Source: Candidatus Kapaibacterium sp. (GTDB lineage: Bacteria; Bacteroidota; Ignavibacteria; Kapaibacteriales; HRBIN21). Taken from it: 64,000 bases of DNA. Positions 44,895 through 53,695 of the stretch are shown here, piece after piece. The notes beneath the pieces were generated by a model, which was given only the letters and a program-made list of their open reading frames with translations, ran no database searches and was not told the origin of the DNA. The position numbers and the translations under genes are program-made. The stretch spans positions 1-64,000 of the forward strand of contig CALKEU010000007.1 in NCBI GenBank assembly GCA_938084565.1, in the 5' to 3' direction. Positions within the stretch are counted from its first letter, which is position 1, and each line of letters begins with the position of its first letter.

Positions 44895-45459
44895 TGCCTT
44901 CTACAAGCCATACGGTGTGCTCTCGCAATTTACGCCAATCCCGGATTCTCCTTTCCGTACGCTTGCTGAATTCGGCTTTCCAGCAGGTGTGTACCCGGTT
45001 GGGCGCCTTGATGCCCGGAGCGAGGGGCTCCTGCTTTTGAGCGATGAGCCGTGGATCAGTTATCGCCTCCTCCACCCCCGCTTTCGCCACCGTCGGGTGT
45101 ACTGGGTGCAGGTAGAGGGGATCCCCTCCGGCGAAGCACTCGAGCGTCTACGTTCGGGGGTGCGAATTGCCGGTGGCTATCGGACTCGCCCCTGCCGAGC
45201 CTGGATCCTTGATCCCCAGCCGTCGGTGCCTCCACGCATCCCTCCGATACGGTTCCGCAAGACAGTGCCAACCTGCTGGATAGGTATAGAGCTGACAGAG
45301 GGCAAGTACCATCAGGTGCGCCACATGACGGCGGCCATCGGCCATCCGACGCTGCGACTCATACGGGTACAGATCGGAGATTTTGAGCTCTGGAGCCTCC
45401 AGCCTGGAGAGTGGCGAGTTCTGACGCCTCACGAGCGGGCCGCTGTGCTTGCACTGTAA
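44887..45459 (+). CDS. rluE: 23S rRNA pseudouridine synthase, RluE-like
   Basis: 190 residues, RsuA/RluB/E/F family without an S4 domain: FYKPYGVLSQFT at the start, GRLDARSEGLLLLSD with catalytic D42, LTEGKYHQVRHMTAAIGHPTLRLIRVQIG in the middle. It converts a uridine in 23S rRNA to pseudouridine. The absence of an N-terminal S4 domain fits RluE. The start codon overlaps that of ogg2 on the other strand. Confidence 0.9.
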   Translation: MLIAFYKPYGVLSQFTPIPDSPFRTLAEFGFPAGVYPVGRLDARSEGLLLLSDEPWISYRLLHPRFRHRRVYWVQVEGIPSGEALERLRSGVRIAGGYRTRPCRAWILDPQPSVPPRIPPIRFRKTVPTCWIGIELTEGKYHQVRHMTAAIGHPTLRLIRVQIGDFELWSLQPGEWRVLTPHERAAVLAL

Positions 45460-45460
45460 G

Positions 45461-46111
45461 CTATAGGCCTAGTCGTACCAGCGCAAGGATGGACACATAG
45501 CGCTTGGTGCGCTCCTCCCCACTACGCCCGATGAGGTTGCTGATGGCATAGCGTATCTCTGCCCCAAGAGCTACGGGACCCAAAGCCAACCCTGCTCCAA
45601 TTCCAATATCCCCCCCAATGCGATGCTGGTTCTGCGTGCCAATGGCCAACGGTACGGAAAGCTCCCCCTGCTCGACATCGGTAGAAGAGTTGAGCAGCGT
45701 GTAGCTCAACTGCGTGTTTAACCACACTTGGACTACTTCGGGTAGCACGAGCACCTCCATGCCCGCGCTGATGGGGACCAGATTTTGCACCGTAACGAGT
45801 CGGACCAACGTATCTCCGCTCTGGGGGTCGACAACAAATATGCGGCTCTGAGGAAAACGCACCAGGGCAATGCCTCCAATGAAGTGGAAGCGTTCGGACA
45901 AACCCATTTGCGTGCGCACACCTAGTTGGTACCCCATCCGTACAGCTTCCCGCAGTATGCTGCGGAGAGTATCCCCGGAGGCAATGCTCGTGCGGCTGTA
46001 GATGTCGTTGACGGCTTCGCTGGGCAGAGCAAGCCCTCCGAAGAAGCTCACGCCCGACTGTGCCCATACAACCAGGGGTACCAACAGCAGGAATGTGAAC
46101 CGGAGGCGCAT
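45461..46111 (-). CDS. Putative small outer-membrane beta-barrel protein
   Basis: 216 residues. A signal peptide (RLRFTFLLLVPLVVWAQ) is followed by alternating hydrophobic strands ending in RYVSILALVRLGL, as in porin-family barrels of about eight strands. No specific family is recognised. It is the last gene of the minus-strand run, 18 bases after the TPR-TlpA gene and one base from the rluE stop. Confidence 0.6.
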   Translation of the reverse strand: MRLRFTFLLLVPLVVWAQSGVSFFGGLALPSEAVNDIYSRTSIASGDTLRSILREAVRMGYQLGVRTQMGLSERFHFIGGIALVRFPQSRIFVVDPQSGDTLVRLVTVQNLVPISAGMEVLVLPEVVQVWLNTQLSYTLLNSSTDVEQGELSVPLAIGTQNQHRIGGDIGIGAGLALGPVALGAEIRYAISNLIGRSGEERTKRYVSILALVRLGL

Positions 46112-46129
46112 GGAGTTTCCCCAGTTGTT

Positions 46130-48022
46130 CTACTGCTGGAGCAATAGCTCGAGATAGTCCTGGAGTGTGCGGAAGAAATCCTCGCCGGAGCGGTACCCTA
46201 CTGTGCGGAACTGCACTTGTCCGTGGCGGTCGAGCACGATCTGCGTTGGAATGGCCGTTACGCCGAAGCCGACCGGGAGCTGATCACTCTCGTCGGCATA
46301 GAGAGGGATGCTCCACTGGGGGTTATTCTGCTGGAAATCCTGGAGCACCTTGCGGCGGTCGCCATTCTGCTCCCAAACGTTGATGGCTACAATGGCCACA
46401 TCAGGCCGTCGATGGTAGCTATCCCAGATTTTCTGCAACCACGGGAAGGACTCCATACACGGGCGGCACCACGTTGCCCAGAAGTCGAGCACAATGATCT
46501 TGCCACGTAAGGAGTCCAGGCGCACCCTCTTCCCTTCCGGGCTGACAATCGACGTCTGCCACACCGGGGCCGGCGCTTCCCACTCCAGCCGTTTGGCCCA
46601 GAGACGCTGGCGACGGAGCTGTGCTGCCTGCTCACTGAGGCGGAACATCTCCTGCTGCAGTAAGGCTGAGTCATTCCGTACGGTCAGCAGGAAGAGTTCA
46701 CGGAAGTGTGCCCAGAGGGTGTCGCTCGCCTTATCCTGGAGGATAGCTTGGGTGCAGACGGAGAAGGCATTCTTGTTCTGGCCAATGACGCGGAGCGCCT
46801 CCACCAGTTGCTCAAGTACTGCCGGGGGTACCTCCTCCTGATAGGCTGACCAGGCTTCCTGGAAGCGGCGAATGGCCTCTTCGAGCTGCTTCTGCTGCCG
46901 TCGGAGTCGAGCTTCGGTAGCCAAGATGAGCCCGTGGAGCACTCGATTGCTGTTGTCCCATTCAACGGTGCTCAGGTATCTAGGTTTCCGATACTGCCGA
47001 GCGTAGCGCTGCTGATTATAGTTGATGAGCATCTGCCGCACCCATGGCTCGGCTTTCTCGGTCTGACGGCGCTCGAGCCAGTAGTGTGCAAGTTCTGCAT
47101 ACGCTGCAGCGGGGACTTTGGGGTAGCGCCGAAAGATCGACGGGATGCTATCGGCATAATCGTGCTGGAGGAAACCGCGAACGAGAGCCAGATACATCTC
47201 CTCGTACCCTGGAACCTCCGGTGTGTAGAGCTGCAGGAAGCGCTCGGCTGTTGCTACGTATTCCTGAAAGACAGCTGCGCGGTTGAGGCGCACGAACAGA
47301 ATCTCACGTGCCAGGTCCCACGTAGGAAAGTGCGCAAGGATGCGATCTTCGAGCGCTTCCATGCGGCGGCGCTCGCGTAGAGCTCCCAGCGCCCAGAGCA
47401 CTGCCCGGAGGTTGACTTCATCCTCTGGATACGGTTGCTGGAGGAGCTCCCGCAGACGCAGATCCCGGCCTTGGTAGTCAAGCACTCCGAGACGGTGCTG
47501 CACGGCTACCAGCCATATGCGGGGGGCAAAAGAGTTGGGCTCCTCTTGCAATACGCGCTGCAGCAGACGTTCCGCTTCCCAGAGATCAGGTACACGCTGC
47601 CAACCGCCCTCTTGCAGGAGGCCGAATCGGCTCAATGCCGCTCGCAGGAGGGCACCTCGAACGGGTCTCCCCTGCTCGTGGGGCACAATCTCCCAGAGAT
47701 GGCCCCGGCGAGTGTCGAACGTTACTCCATTGCCCACTTTGCACAGAGCGTAGACGGTCGCCGTATCCAGCCGAAAGGCAGCCCCGTGCTTACCAGTCGT
47801 GCGTTGGTACTCGAGTGGGACTTCCTGCAGCGTTGGATAGGCCTGGGCTTCAGTGAATTCGTAAACGTAGAGCCAGAGGAATTCCCCGGGGGCGAAGCGC
47901 GAGGAATCCGGTATGTACTCGACAGTGATAGAAGCCCCCCGAGGGGGATGTTCGGGCAGAAGCCGGAGTTTCCCGCCTACCAGGTCGGTGCAGAAGAGCA
48001 GGAGAAGGAGCAGCCAGCGCAT
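46130..48022 (-). CDS. Secreted TPR-rich protein with C-terminal TlpA-like thioredoxin domain
   Basis: 630 residues from ATG 48022, preceded by GGGAGGGAAGG; the frame upstream lies in the LOG gene. A signal peptide is followed by a short beta domain (about 20-110) and a long helical region with TPR-like repeats (about 170-460). The C-terminal redoxin domain has WATWCRPC (C519, C522) and IVLDRHGQVQFRTVG. TlpA/ResA-like domains reduce or exchange disulfides outside the cytoplasm, for example for cytochrome c maturation. The TPR extension suggests it binds partner proteins (inference). Confidence 0.82.
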   Translation of the reverse strand: MRWLLLLLLFCTDLVGGKLRLLPEHPPRGASITVEYIPDSSRFAPGEFLWLYVYEFTEAQAYPTLQEVPLEYQRTTGKHGAAFRLDTATVYALCKVGNGVTFDTRRGHLWEIVPHEQGRPVRGALLRAALSRFGLLQEGGWQRVPDLWEAERLLQRVLQEEPNSFAPRIWLVAVQHRLGVLDYQGRDLRLRELLQQPYPEDEVNLRAVLWALGALRERRRMEALEDRILAHFPTWDLAREILFVRLNRAAVFQEYVATAERFLQLYTPEVPGYEEMYLALVRGFLQHDYADSIPSIFRRYPKVPAAAYAELAHYWLERRQTEKAEPWVRQMLINYNQQRYARQYRKPRYLSTVEWDNSNRVLHGLILATEARLRRQQKQLEEAIRRFQEAWSAYQEEVPPAVLEQLVEALRVIGQNKNAFSVCTQAILQDKASDTLWAHFRELFLLTVRNDSALLQQEMFRLSEQAAQLRRQRLWAKRLEWEAPAPVWQTSIVSPEGKRVRLDSLRGKIIVLDFWATWCRPCMESFPWLQKIWDSYHRRPDVAIVAINVWEQNGDRRKVLQDFQQNNPQWSIPLYADESDQLPVGFGVTAIPTQIVLDRHGQVQFRTVGYRSGEDFFRTLQDYLELLLQQ

Positions 48023-48041
48023 GATCCTTCCCTCCCGCGCT

Positions 48042-48905
48042 TTATGGAGCTTCCTCGTACGGGGCCCCAAGCCCATAGACAGTCCGCAAGTGCTCTTGCA
48101 AATATGCAAAGGCGTCCTGCGGGGTATTGGCGTACGTAAAGAGGGAGAGGTCTTCTGGAGCAATGACCCCAGCCTGCGCCATGTACTCGAAGTTAATGAC
48201 CTTGCGCCAGAACTCCTCGCCGTAGAGTACAATCGGCAGCCGGCGTCGGATTTTGCGTGTCTGCACTAGTGTCAGGACCTCCATGAGTTCGTCCATCGTG
48301 CCGAACCCACCAGGGAAGAGCACCATGGCCTTAGCAAGATAGACGAACCAGAACTTGCGCATGAAGAAGTAGTGGAACTCGAAGTTGAGCTCGGGGGTGA
48401 TGTAGGGGTTGGGAGCTTGTTCGTAAGGGAGGCTGATACCCAAGCCGATGGAGATGCCTCCAGCTTCATAGGCTCCGCGATTGGCTGCCTCCATGATGCC
48501 AGGACCGCCACCGGAGCAGATGACAAAGCGCCGCGTCGGCGGTAGCGTCAGTGACCATTCCGTTAGCATGCGAGCCAGAAGGCGCGCCTCTTCGTAGTAC
48601 CGTATCAAGGGGCGAATGCGCTCAAGCTCACTCAGGCGGCGCCGTGTCTCGGGAGTATCCCCTCCCTGCCACTCTCGCTGGGCCTGGAGCGCATTCCACT
48701 GATGGTGGAACTCCTCTTCGGACAGACACCGAGCCGACCCCCAGAAGACCACCGTGTTGCGGACGCGCAGCTTGCGGAAACGCTGCTCCGGATAGAGGTA
48801 TTCGGCGAGGATGCGCAGTAGGCGTGCATCTCGGCTGTGCAAAAACTCCGGATTATCGTAGGCTTTCGGTGACCGTTGTCCAATTGGCAACTTGTTGTCC
48901 ATCAT
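48042..48905 (-). CDS. LOG family protein (TIGR00730-like)
   Basis: 287 residues from ATG 48905, which overlaps the stop of the upstream SDR gene (TGATG); ATG 48902 is next to it. The nucleotide-binding core carries FVICSGGGPGIMEAANRGAYEAGG and FPGGFGTMDELMEVLTLVQTRK, the LOG motifs GGGxGxM and PGGxGTxxE. Relatives release cytokinin-type bases from nucleoside monophosphates or cleave pyrimidine/purine 5'-nucleotides. A 90-residue N-terminal extension is present. A bacterial role in nucleotide salvage is a guess. Confidence 0.88.
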   Translation of the reverse strand: MMDNKLPIGQRSPKAYDNPEFLHSRDARLLRILAEYLYPEQRFRKLRVRNTVVFWGSARCLSEEEFHHQWNALQAQREWQGGDTPETRRRLSELERIRPLIRYYEEARLLARMLTEWSLTLPPTRRFVICSGGGPGIMEAANRGAYEAGGISIGLGISLPYEQAPNPYITPELNFEFHYFFMRKFWFVYLAKAMVLFPGGFGTMDELMEVLTLVQTRKIRRRLPIVLYGEEFWRKVINFEYMAQAGVIAPEDLSLFTYANTPQDAFAYLQEHLRTVYGLGAPYEEAP

Positions 48906-49618
48906 CAGCGCACCAAGTGAAACCCTCCATCGACAATGAGCCACTGACCTGTAATGTAGGGTGTTGCCGTTGCAAAGAAGTACACCGCTTCGAAGACGTC
49001 TTTGGCCGTTCCGTAGCGCCCAGCTGGAATGCGCTGCTGCTCTACCAAGGGTGTCTCCTCCGGCTCAAGGAGCAGGACTCCAGGGCAGACGGCGTTGACC
49101 GTAATACGGGGAGCAAGTTCGAGCGCTAAATTCCGGGTCAGCTGTAGCAAGGCTGCTTTAGAGACATTGTACGCTGTCCGGTGGCGCCATGTCCGGAGCC
49201 CACCAAGTGAGGCGATGTTGATAATACGTCCGCGGGCTGGCTGTAAGGCAGCAAAGGCTTGGCTGGTATAGAGACAGGCCGTAAGGTTGACTTGCAGAAT
49301 CTCCTCCCACAGCGTTGGGCTCAGCTCCGACAGTGTGTGCGGGGGCGGGAAGATCGCTGCATTGTTGATGAGCACCTCCGGGGGCCCATGGACTGCGACG
49401 GCATCGGCAAAAGCCTGCCAGATCTGTTCCCACTGGCGGAGGTCAGCTTGGACGCAAAACGTGCGCACCCCGTACCGGTGCAGCTCTTCCTCCAGTGTCC
49501 GAGCCTCGGACTCGGAGCGCCAGTAGTGGAGCATGATATCCCACCCACGCCGGGCAAAGCCTTCGGCAAGAGCTCGCCCGAGGCGACGAGCAGCACCAGT
49601 GATGAAGACCCACGACAT
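48905..49618 (-). CDS. Short-chain dehydrogenase, pteridine reductase-like
   Basis: 237 residues. Rossmann motif TGAARRLGRALA with Arg residues typical of NADPH-using pteridine reductases, then NNAAIF, the NIASLGG strand and YNVSKAAL (catalytic Tyr and Lys). The C-terminal ITGQWLIVDGG is standard. FolM/PTR1-like enzymes reduce dihydropterin or dihydrofolate. The neighbouring YgfZ gene (folate-binding) overlaps by one base, which fits a folate link but does not prove it. Confidence 0.82.
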   Translation of the reverse strand: MSWVFITGAARRLGRALAEGFARRGWDIMLHYWRSESEARTLEEELHRYGVRTFCVQADLRQWEQIWQAFADAVAVHGPPEVLINNAAIFPPPHTLSELSPTLWEEILQVNLTACLYTSQAFAALQPARGRIINIASLGGLRTWRHRTAYNVSKAALLQLTRNLALELAPRITVNAVCPGVLLLEPEETPLVEQQRIPAGRYGTAKDVFEAVYFFATATPYITGQWLIVDGGFHLVR

Positions 49619-50580
49619 TATGGTTGCCCCTCTCCGATGGGGTCTAATCGATATACCGGGAGGCGCTTGCCTGCTGTCGGCTCAGCTTCGAAAGTAGAAC
49701 AGTGCCTCCATTCCCGACGAATGTAGCCAAGGGCTACCCAGCTCTGAATCCACGGAGCAAATGCCCCGCTGGTCAACACCCCGACCGGCTGCTCGGCAAC
49801 GAAGAGAGGCGTTGGAATTGGCAGGGGTTCGGGGCTGGAGAGGCGTACAAGAAAGCGTTGCACCTTCTCGTATGTATCCAGGCGCGCAAGCACCTCCTGT
49901 CCGATATAGCATCCCTTCGTCAGACTCACAAGCTCGCCAAGCCCAGCTTCCCAGGGGTTGTAATCGGTGGTCCACTCCCGTCCGCGGCAGCCGTGTCCAG
50001 CCAGGATTCGCAGAGCTTCCCTCTCGGATTCCGAAGATTCGGGCGTGATTGCTCTCACCGTATCCCAGAGAGGCTGGGCACTGGTAGTCAAGAGAGTGTA
50101 GGCAGACGTGTGCGGCACCAATGTAGGGATACGGAAGCACCGCAGCGGTGCTCCTTGCCACTCAGTGGCATATCCTGCTCCCCAGTGGAGTGCGGCTGGT
50201 CGGTGAAGGTGGAGGTGTTGCAGGAGCTCGTCAGCTCGCGGGCCATGGAGTTCAAGCCCCCACCAACGTTGCGGAGGATGTATGTGAACGTCTTCCAAAA
50301 AGCGAAAGCGCCGGAGCCAGGCATATAATCCCTCCCCTGCCCCAGGAGAGCAGACAACCTCAACGCGATTGAGCTCCCGATGGAGGAGAAGGGCAACCTC
50401 GAGAATGCGCCCTTTCTCTGTGACGAACACCGTGGCCTTCCCTTCCCCCACGGGTATTCCCACAATGTCGGCCGTGCTCATCCGGTGGAGGAAATCAAGG
50501 GCATCTGGACCCGACAGTTCGAGCACATCGGCCGCTGTCGTAAACCAGATGAGCTCCATTGGACGAGGTGCCTCAGGCAT
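49618..50580 (-). CDS. ygfZ: YgfZ/GcvT-domain folate-binding protein
   Basis: 320 residues from ATG 50580 (ATGCCTGA overlap with the upstream stop). The GcvT-like fold has LSGPDALDFLHRMSTAD, LRILAGHGCRGREWTTDYNPWEAGLGELVSLTKGCYIGQEV and a C-terminal barrel (VGVLTSGAFAP). KGCYIGQE is the YgfZ signature with the conserved Cys. YgfZ uses tetrahydrofolate to help iron-sulfur cluster assembly or repair. Here it clusters with the pteridine reductase-like gene. Confidence 0.9.
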   Translation of the reverse strand: MPEAPRPMELIWFTTAADVLELSGPDALDFLHRMSTADIVGIPVGEGKATVFVTEKGRILEVALLLHRELNRVEVVCSPGAGEGLYAWLRRFRFLEDVHIHPPQRWWGLELHGPRADELLQHLHLHRPAALHWGAGYATEWQGAPLRCFRIPTLVPHTSAYTLLTTSAQPLWDTVRAITPESSESEREALRILAGHGCRGREWTTDYNPWEAGLGELVSLTKGCYIGQEVLARLDTYEKVQRFLVRLSSPEPLPIPTPLFVAEQPVGVLTSGAFAPWIQSWVALGYIRREWRHCSTFEAEPTAGKRLPVYRLDPIGEGQP

Positions 50581-50836
50581 CGGAGGCCATAGCAGACGAA
50601 GGGGTGCAAGCGTTCGTAAGGGTGAGTACCATGACTGCAACCCCGTGCTGGCAGGCAGCTTCGAAGGCTGCTCGGAGTGCAGCAAAGACCTCGTCAAGGG
50701 GACCAGAGAGCTCCGTGTGCATCGGCTGGATATCGATGCTCAGCCCCGAGCTGCGCAGGGCCTCGAGAGCGCTCTCAATGGCACGATAATCCGGCTGGCG
50801 CAGGGGATAGACGGCAACCGTTGCAGCAACAGTCAT
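50573..50836 (-). CDS. YKOF/MTH1187 family thiamine-binding-like protein
   Basis: 87 residues from ATG 50836, with GGAG seven bases upstream and an ATGA overlap with the methyltransferase stop; ATG 50848 lacks such a site. The ferredoxin-like fold has VAVYPLRQPDYRAIESALEAL, then SIDIQPMHTELSGPLDEVFAALRAAFEAA and VAVMVLTLTN, typical of the MTH1187/UPF0045 group. Some relatives bind thiamine or its pyrimidine. Function here is unknown. Confidence 0.8.
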   Translation of the reverse strand: MTVAATVAVYPLRQPDYRAIESALEALRSSGLSIDIQPMHTELSGPLDEVFAALRAAFEAACQHGVAVMVLTLTNACTPSSAMASDA

Positions 50837-51522
50837 GGCTTTCTCCATCGTAGGACGACTAAAGCCGGGGCATTCCCGGCGCGACGGCCAGCTTGGTCAG
50901 CTTCCTCGAAGGGTTCACAAGCTTGAGGGGCACAGAAGACCGCCTCTGTGCACGCCTCAGCTGTCATGCCCATGAGTTCTTCGAGCTCCTCGGGTGTGTA
51001 GAAGCGGGCCTGACTCCATGGAAGTTCCCCACGGCGTCCGAGCCAGTAGTAGAGCGCCGCCCACGGACTCTGAGCATGGAGCATGCCCACAAGGAGAAAG
51101 CCGCCAGGCTGTAGAATGCGAAGGGCCTCGCGTAGAGCCCGCTGCGGCTCCGCGATGAATTCCAACGTTGCAAAGAAGAGGAGTGCCGCCTGGGAGTTGT
51201 CGGAAAAGGGCAACATATAGGCATGGGCTGCTACCCACTGGACCGGAAGTCCTTCTGTACGCCGTTCTCCGTAGCGTCGCATGGCAGCAGCCGGTTCCAC
51301 GGCCGTGACGGAAAAGCCTCGTTGAGCCAACCATGCAGCCACACGCCCCGTGCCTGCTCCTACCTCTACGATAGGCTTCTCTCGGCTGAGGACGGCCACA
51401 GCCTGCTCAAGAGCACCCATCTCCCGCTCTTCTACGAATCTCCCCAAGGGGGTTTCGTACCAGCGGTCGTAAGCCGCAGCCAGCTCTTCGAGTTCGAACG
51501 GATTAAGACCACCACTCCCCAT
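50833..51522 (-). CDS. Class I SAM-dependent methyltransferase
   Basis: 229 residues. Motifs: VEVGAGTGRVAAWLAQRGFSVTAVEPAAAM (I), MLPFSDNSQAALLFFATLEF (II), ALRILQPGGFLLVG (III). The fold is UbiE/SmtA-like; the substrate cannot be identified. It lies between the secreted-protein genes and the YKOF/YgfZ genes, overlapping the YKOF gene by four bases. Confidence 0.88.
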   Translation of the reverse strand: MGSGGLNPFELEELAAAYDRWYETPLGRFVEEREMGALEQAVAVLSREKPIVEVGAGTGRVAAWLAQRGFSVTAVEPAAAMRRYGERRTEGLPVQWVAAHAYMLPFSDNSQAALLFFATLEFIAEPQRALREALRILQPGGFLLVGMLHAQSPWAALYYWLGRRGELPWSQARFYTPEELEELMGMTAEACTEAVFCAPQACEPFEEADQAGRRAGNAPALVVLRWRKP

Positions 51523-51526
51523 GAGC

Positions 51527-53677
51527 CTACGGCACTACCAATACGGAAGACACACGCCGGTATTCAGCCGTAGTCACAACAACAAGATACGTGCCTGCAG
51601 CGAGCCCAGTTAGATCAAGTTGCACGGGGCTCGACAGCGCAGCTCCGTACCACTGCCGCACACGGTAACCCAGGAGCGAGTAGAGCTCTACAGTGACTCT
51701 GTGGCTCGAAGGAGGAAGCTCCAGCTCCAGCAGTGACCCGACTACTACGCGGGGAGCACCAACGTATGGCGATCTGCTCTCCCAAGGGACAGCGACGCTG
51801 AGGCCTATGTCGTCATCCTTACGCGGCACAAGCTTGTAGTTGCCGAAGCTGTAGAAGAGGATACCACGGATGTACTCGAGGCGTTGCCCGCGCTGGAGCA
51901 CTATTTTGCCATCTGTGCCGCGCGTCCCGTAGTGCGTTGCTCCATCGTCGGTCTCTACCCGCAGGCGGGCTGTCGTTTCTCCAGGGGTGTCGAAGAGTTC
52001 AGCGTCAACGATTGTGAATTCGCCAAAGTTCGAAGGGGCATCGGCATTACTATCGGCAACGATGACATTGCGGAATTCCACAAGCATGCTCTCCCATCCT
52101 TCAGCGGGGGCTTCACCTTGACGGCGGCCGGCAATGTCTCGCGTGCGCAGTATAACCGCTGGCACAACATTCCCGCTTGAGATAAAGCCCCCATCCCCAC
52201 CCTGATCCACCAGAGCTACTGAGGTCAACGCCGTCACGTGTTGATCTTGGGCTCGTGCTCCGAGCTCAGCTACGGTGCCAGAGATGCGGATCTTATCCCC
52301 GCGGCGGAAGCTCCGCAGAGGATCGGTGGTTGATATCGTGTGAAGCCAGAGGCCGGAGAAGGCAGCGGTGTCGTCCTGTATGTAGATGCGCGGTGCGCCG
52401 TTGTTGGGGATGTCCGAAGTATCAGCCGTGATGATGCCTTCGAGCACGACACGGAAGCCAACGTAGCCGGATTGTCCATTTGGATGCACACTCTGCCGTA
52501 CATCGGCAATCCGCGGTGGGCGATCTAGCACTTTGTAGAAGTACACCCCCGAAGGGGGCATACGCACAATGGTGCCTGCTGTATCGGCTGCCTCCACCCA
52601 GTAACGGACGATGCTCTCTGCGGGTTGCGGAGGGATAGAAGCTGTGAAGAGCGTATCGCTATGGGCAACAGCATCGAGCTGGAGCGTATCTGCCCCTGTG
52701 GTAGCAACAAGGCGAACGTACGCCAGCGGAAAGTCGCCACGCCGGACCCCGATCTGAAGGGGAACTGCCTCCGTCGAGCGTGGGAATGGACGGGCCCGAT
52801 CCCGTTGGACAGAGGTGATCACCGGTGGCGTCGTGCCGAGCTCAACATCGTCCGGGTAGACGGGAGTAATCATGAACGACTGCGGTTGTCCCCCGACAGT
52901 GCTGGCAGTGATATAGCCTCGAAGCCGCCGAATCCGCTGCCCAATCGGGTATGGGGTAAAATCCCGGAGCCGATGAGCCCGCGTGGTAAAGTAGCCCGAT
53001 TGGTCGCGCAAGTACATCTGGTTGCCCTCGTTGTCGGAGATAACGATGACGGGCTGATTGGCAACGACGGTGACATCGCGCAGCTCTACGAGCATTCCTA
53101 CATAGCGCGACCCCCGCTCAATGTTTGGCACTGAGCTCCCGACCGGTCCACTGTAGAAGTCAGCAATGCTTACGGGAACTGCTTCGGGGAGCTGGAGGCC
53201 GTAGTCGAGGAACTCCACTGGTCGGGCTTGGGGACCGGTGATGACTTCGGCCTGGGTCGGTCCCAGACGATTCCGAAGTGGATCGGTACTGCTGGGGAAA
53301 TTGGTAATCCGCACGAGGACTTCGACGTAGTCCCCCGGGCGGATCCGGTCAAAGTAGGTTGTCAGCACCGTTGTATCGGACTGCAGTACATTGATGCCAG
53401 CGTAGGCATTCCGGCTCAGATCGGAATCCCGCAAGAAGGTCACCCACCGAGCACCTGCCCACAGCAGAGGGCGCCGATCGGAGGCCGGATCGAGCACAGG
53501 CGGCACAGTCACAATCCCGACAAGGAGCACTGTATCTCCAATCCAGGGGGACAGGAGCGAACCCACAGCCAGAGAATCTGGCGGCAGGCTCATGATCTCA
53601 TGGACATGCACCCGCCGGTACTGGCCCACAAGGACAAGTGCTGCCATGCAGAGGATGAGTGCTGAGCGTGTAACCAT
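51527..53677 (-). CDS. Secreted OB-fold (DUF5689-like) protein with T9SS-type C-terminal tail
   Basis: 716 residues with a signal peptide (SALILCMAALVLVGQ). Two OB-like nucleic-acid-binding-type repeats are suggested by RRLRGYITAS and GDKIRISGTVAELGARAQDQHV, with a beta sandwich between (RARPFPRSTEAVPLQI). The last 80 residues have the T9SS sorting pattern: a start near LELELPPSSHRVTVELYSLLGYRVRQW and an end GLAAGTYLVVVTTAEYRRVSSVLVV. It is probably exported by the PorU/PorV system encoded at 38-43 kb. Function unknown. Confidence 0.75.
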   Translation of the reverse strand: MVTRSALILCMAALVLVGQYRRVHVHEIMSLPPDSLAVGSLLSPWIGDTVLLVGIVTVPPVLDPASDRRPLLWAGARWVTFLRDSDLSRNAYAGINVLQSDTTVLTTYFDRIRPGDYVEVLVRITNFPSSTDPLRNRLGPTQAEVITGPQARPVEFLDYGLQLPEAVPVSIADFYSGPVGSSVPNIERGSRYVGMLVELRDVTVVANQPVIVISDNEGNQMYLRDQSGYFTTRAHRLRDFTPYPIGQRIRRLRGYITASTVGGQPQSFMITPVYPDDVELGTTPPVITSVQRDRARPFPRSTEAVPLQIGVRRGDFPLAYVRLVATTGADTLQLDAVAHSDTLFTASIPPQPAESIVRYWVEAADTAGTIVRMPPSGVYFYKVLDRPPRIADVRQSVHPNGQSGYVGFRVVLEGIITADTSDIPNNGAPRIYIQDDTAAFSGLWLHTISTTDPLRSFRRGDKIRISGTVAELGARAQDQHVTALTSVALVDQGGDGGFISSGNVVPAVILRTRDIAGRRQGEAPAEGWESMLVEFRNVIVADSNADAPSNFGEFTIVDAELFDTPGETTARLRVETDDGATHYGTRGTDGKIVLQRGQRLEYIRGILFYSFGNYKLVPRKDDDIGLSVAVPWESRSPYVGAPRVVVGSLLELELPPSSHRVTVELYSLLGYRVRQWYGAALSSPVQLDLTGLAAGTYLVVVTTAEYRRVSSVLVVP

Positions 53678-53695
53678 CGTTGCTCCCCTCGTGTG

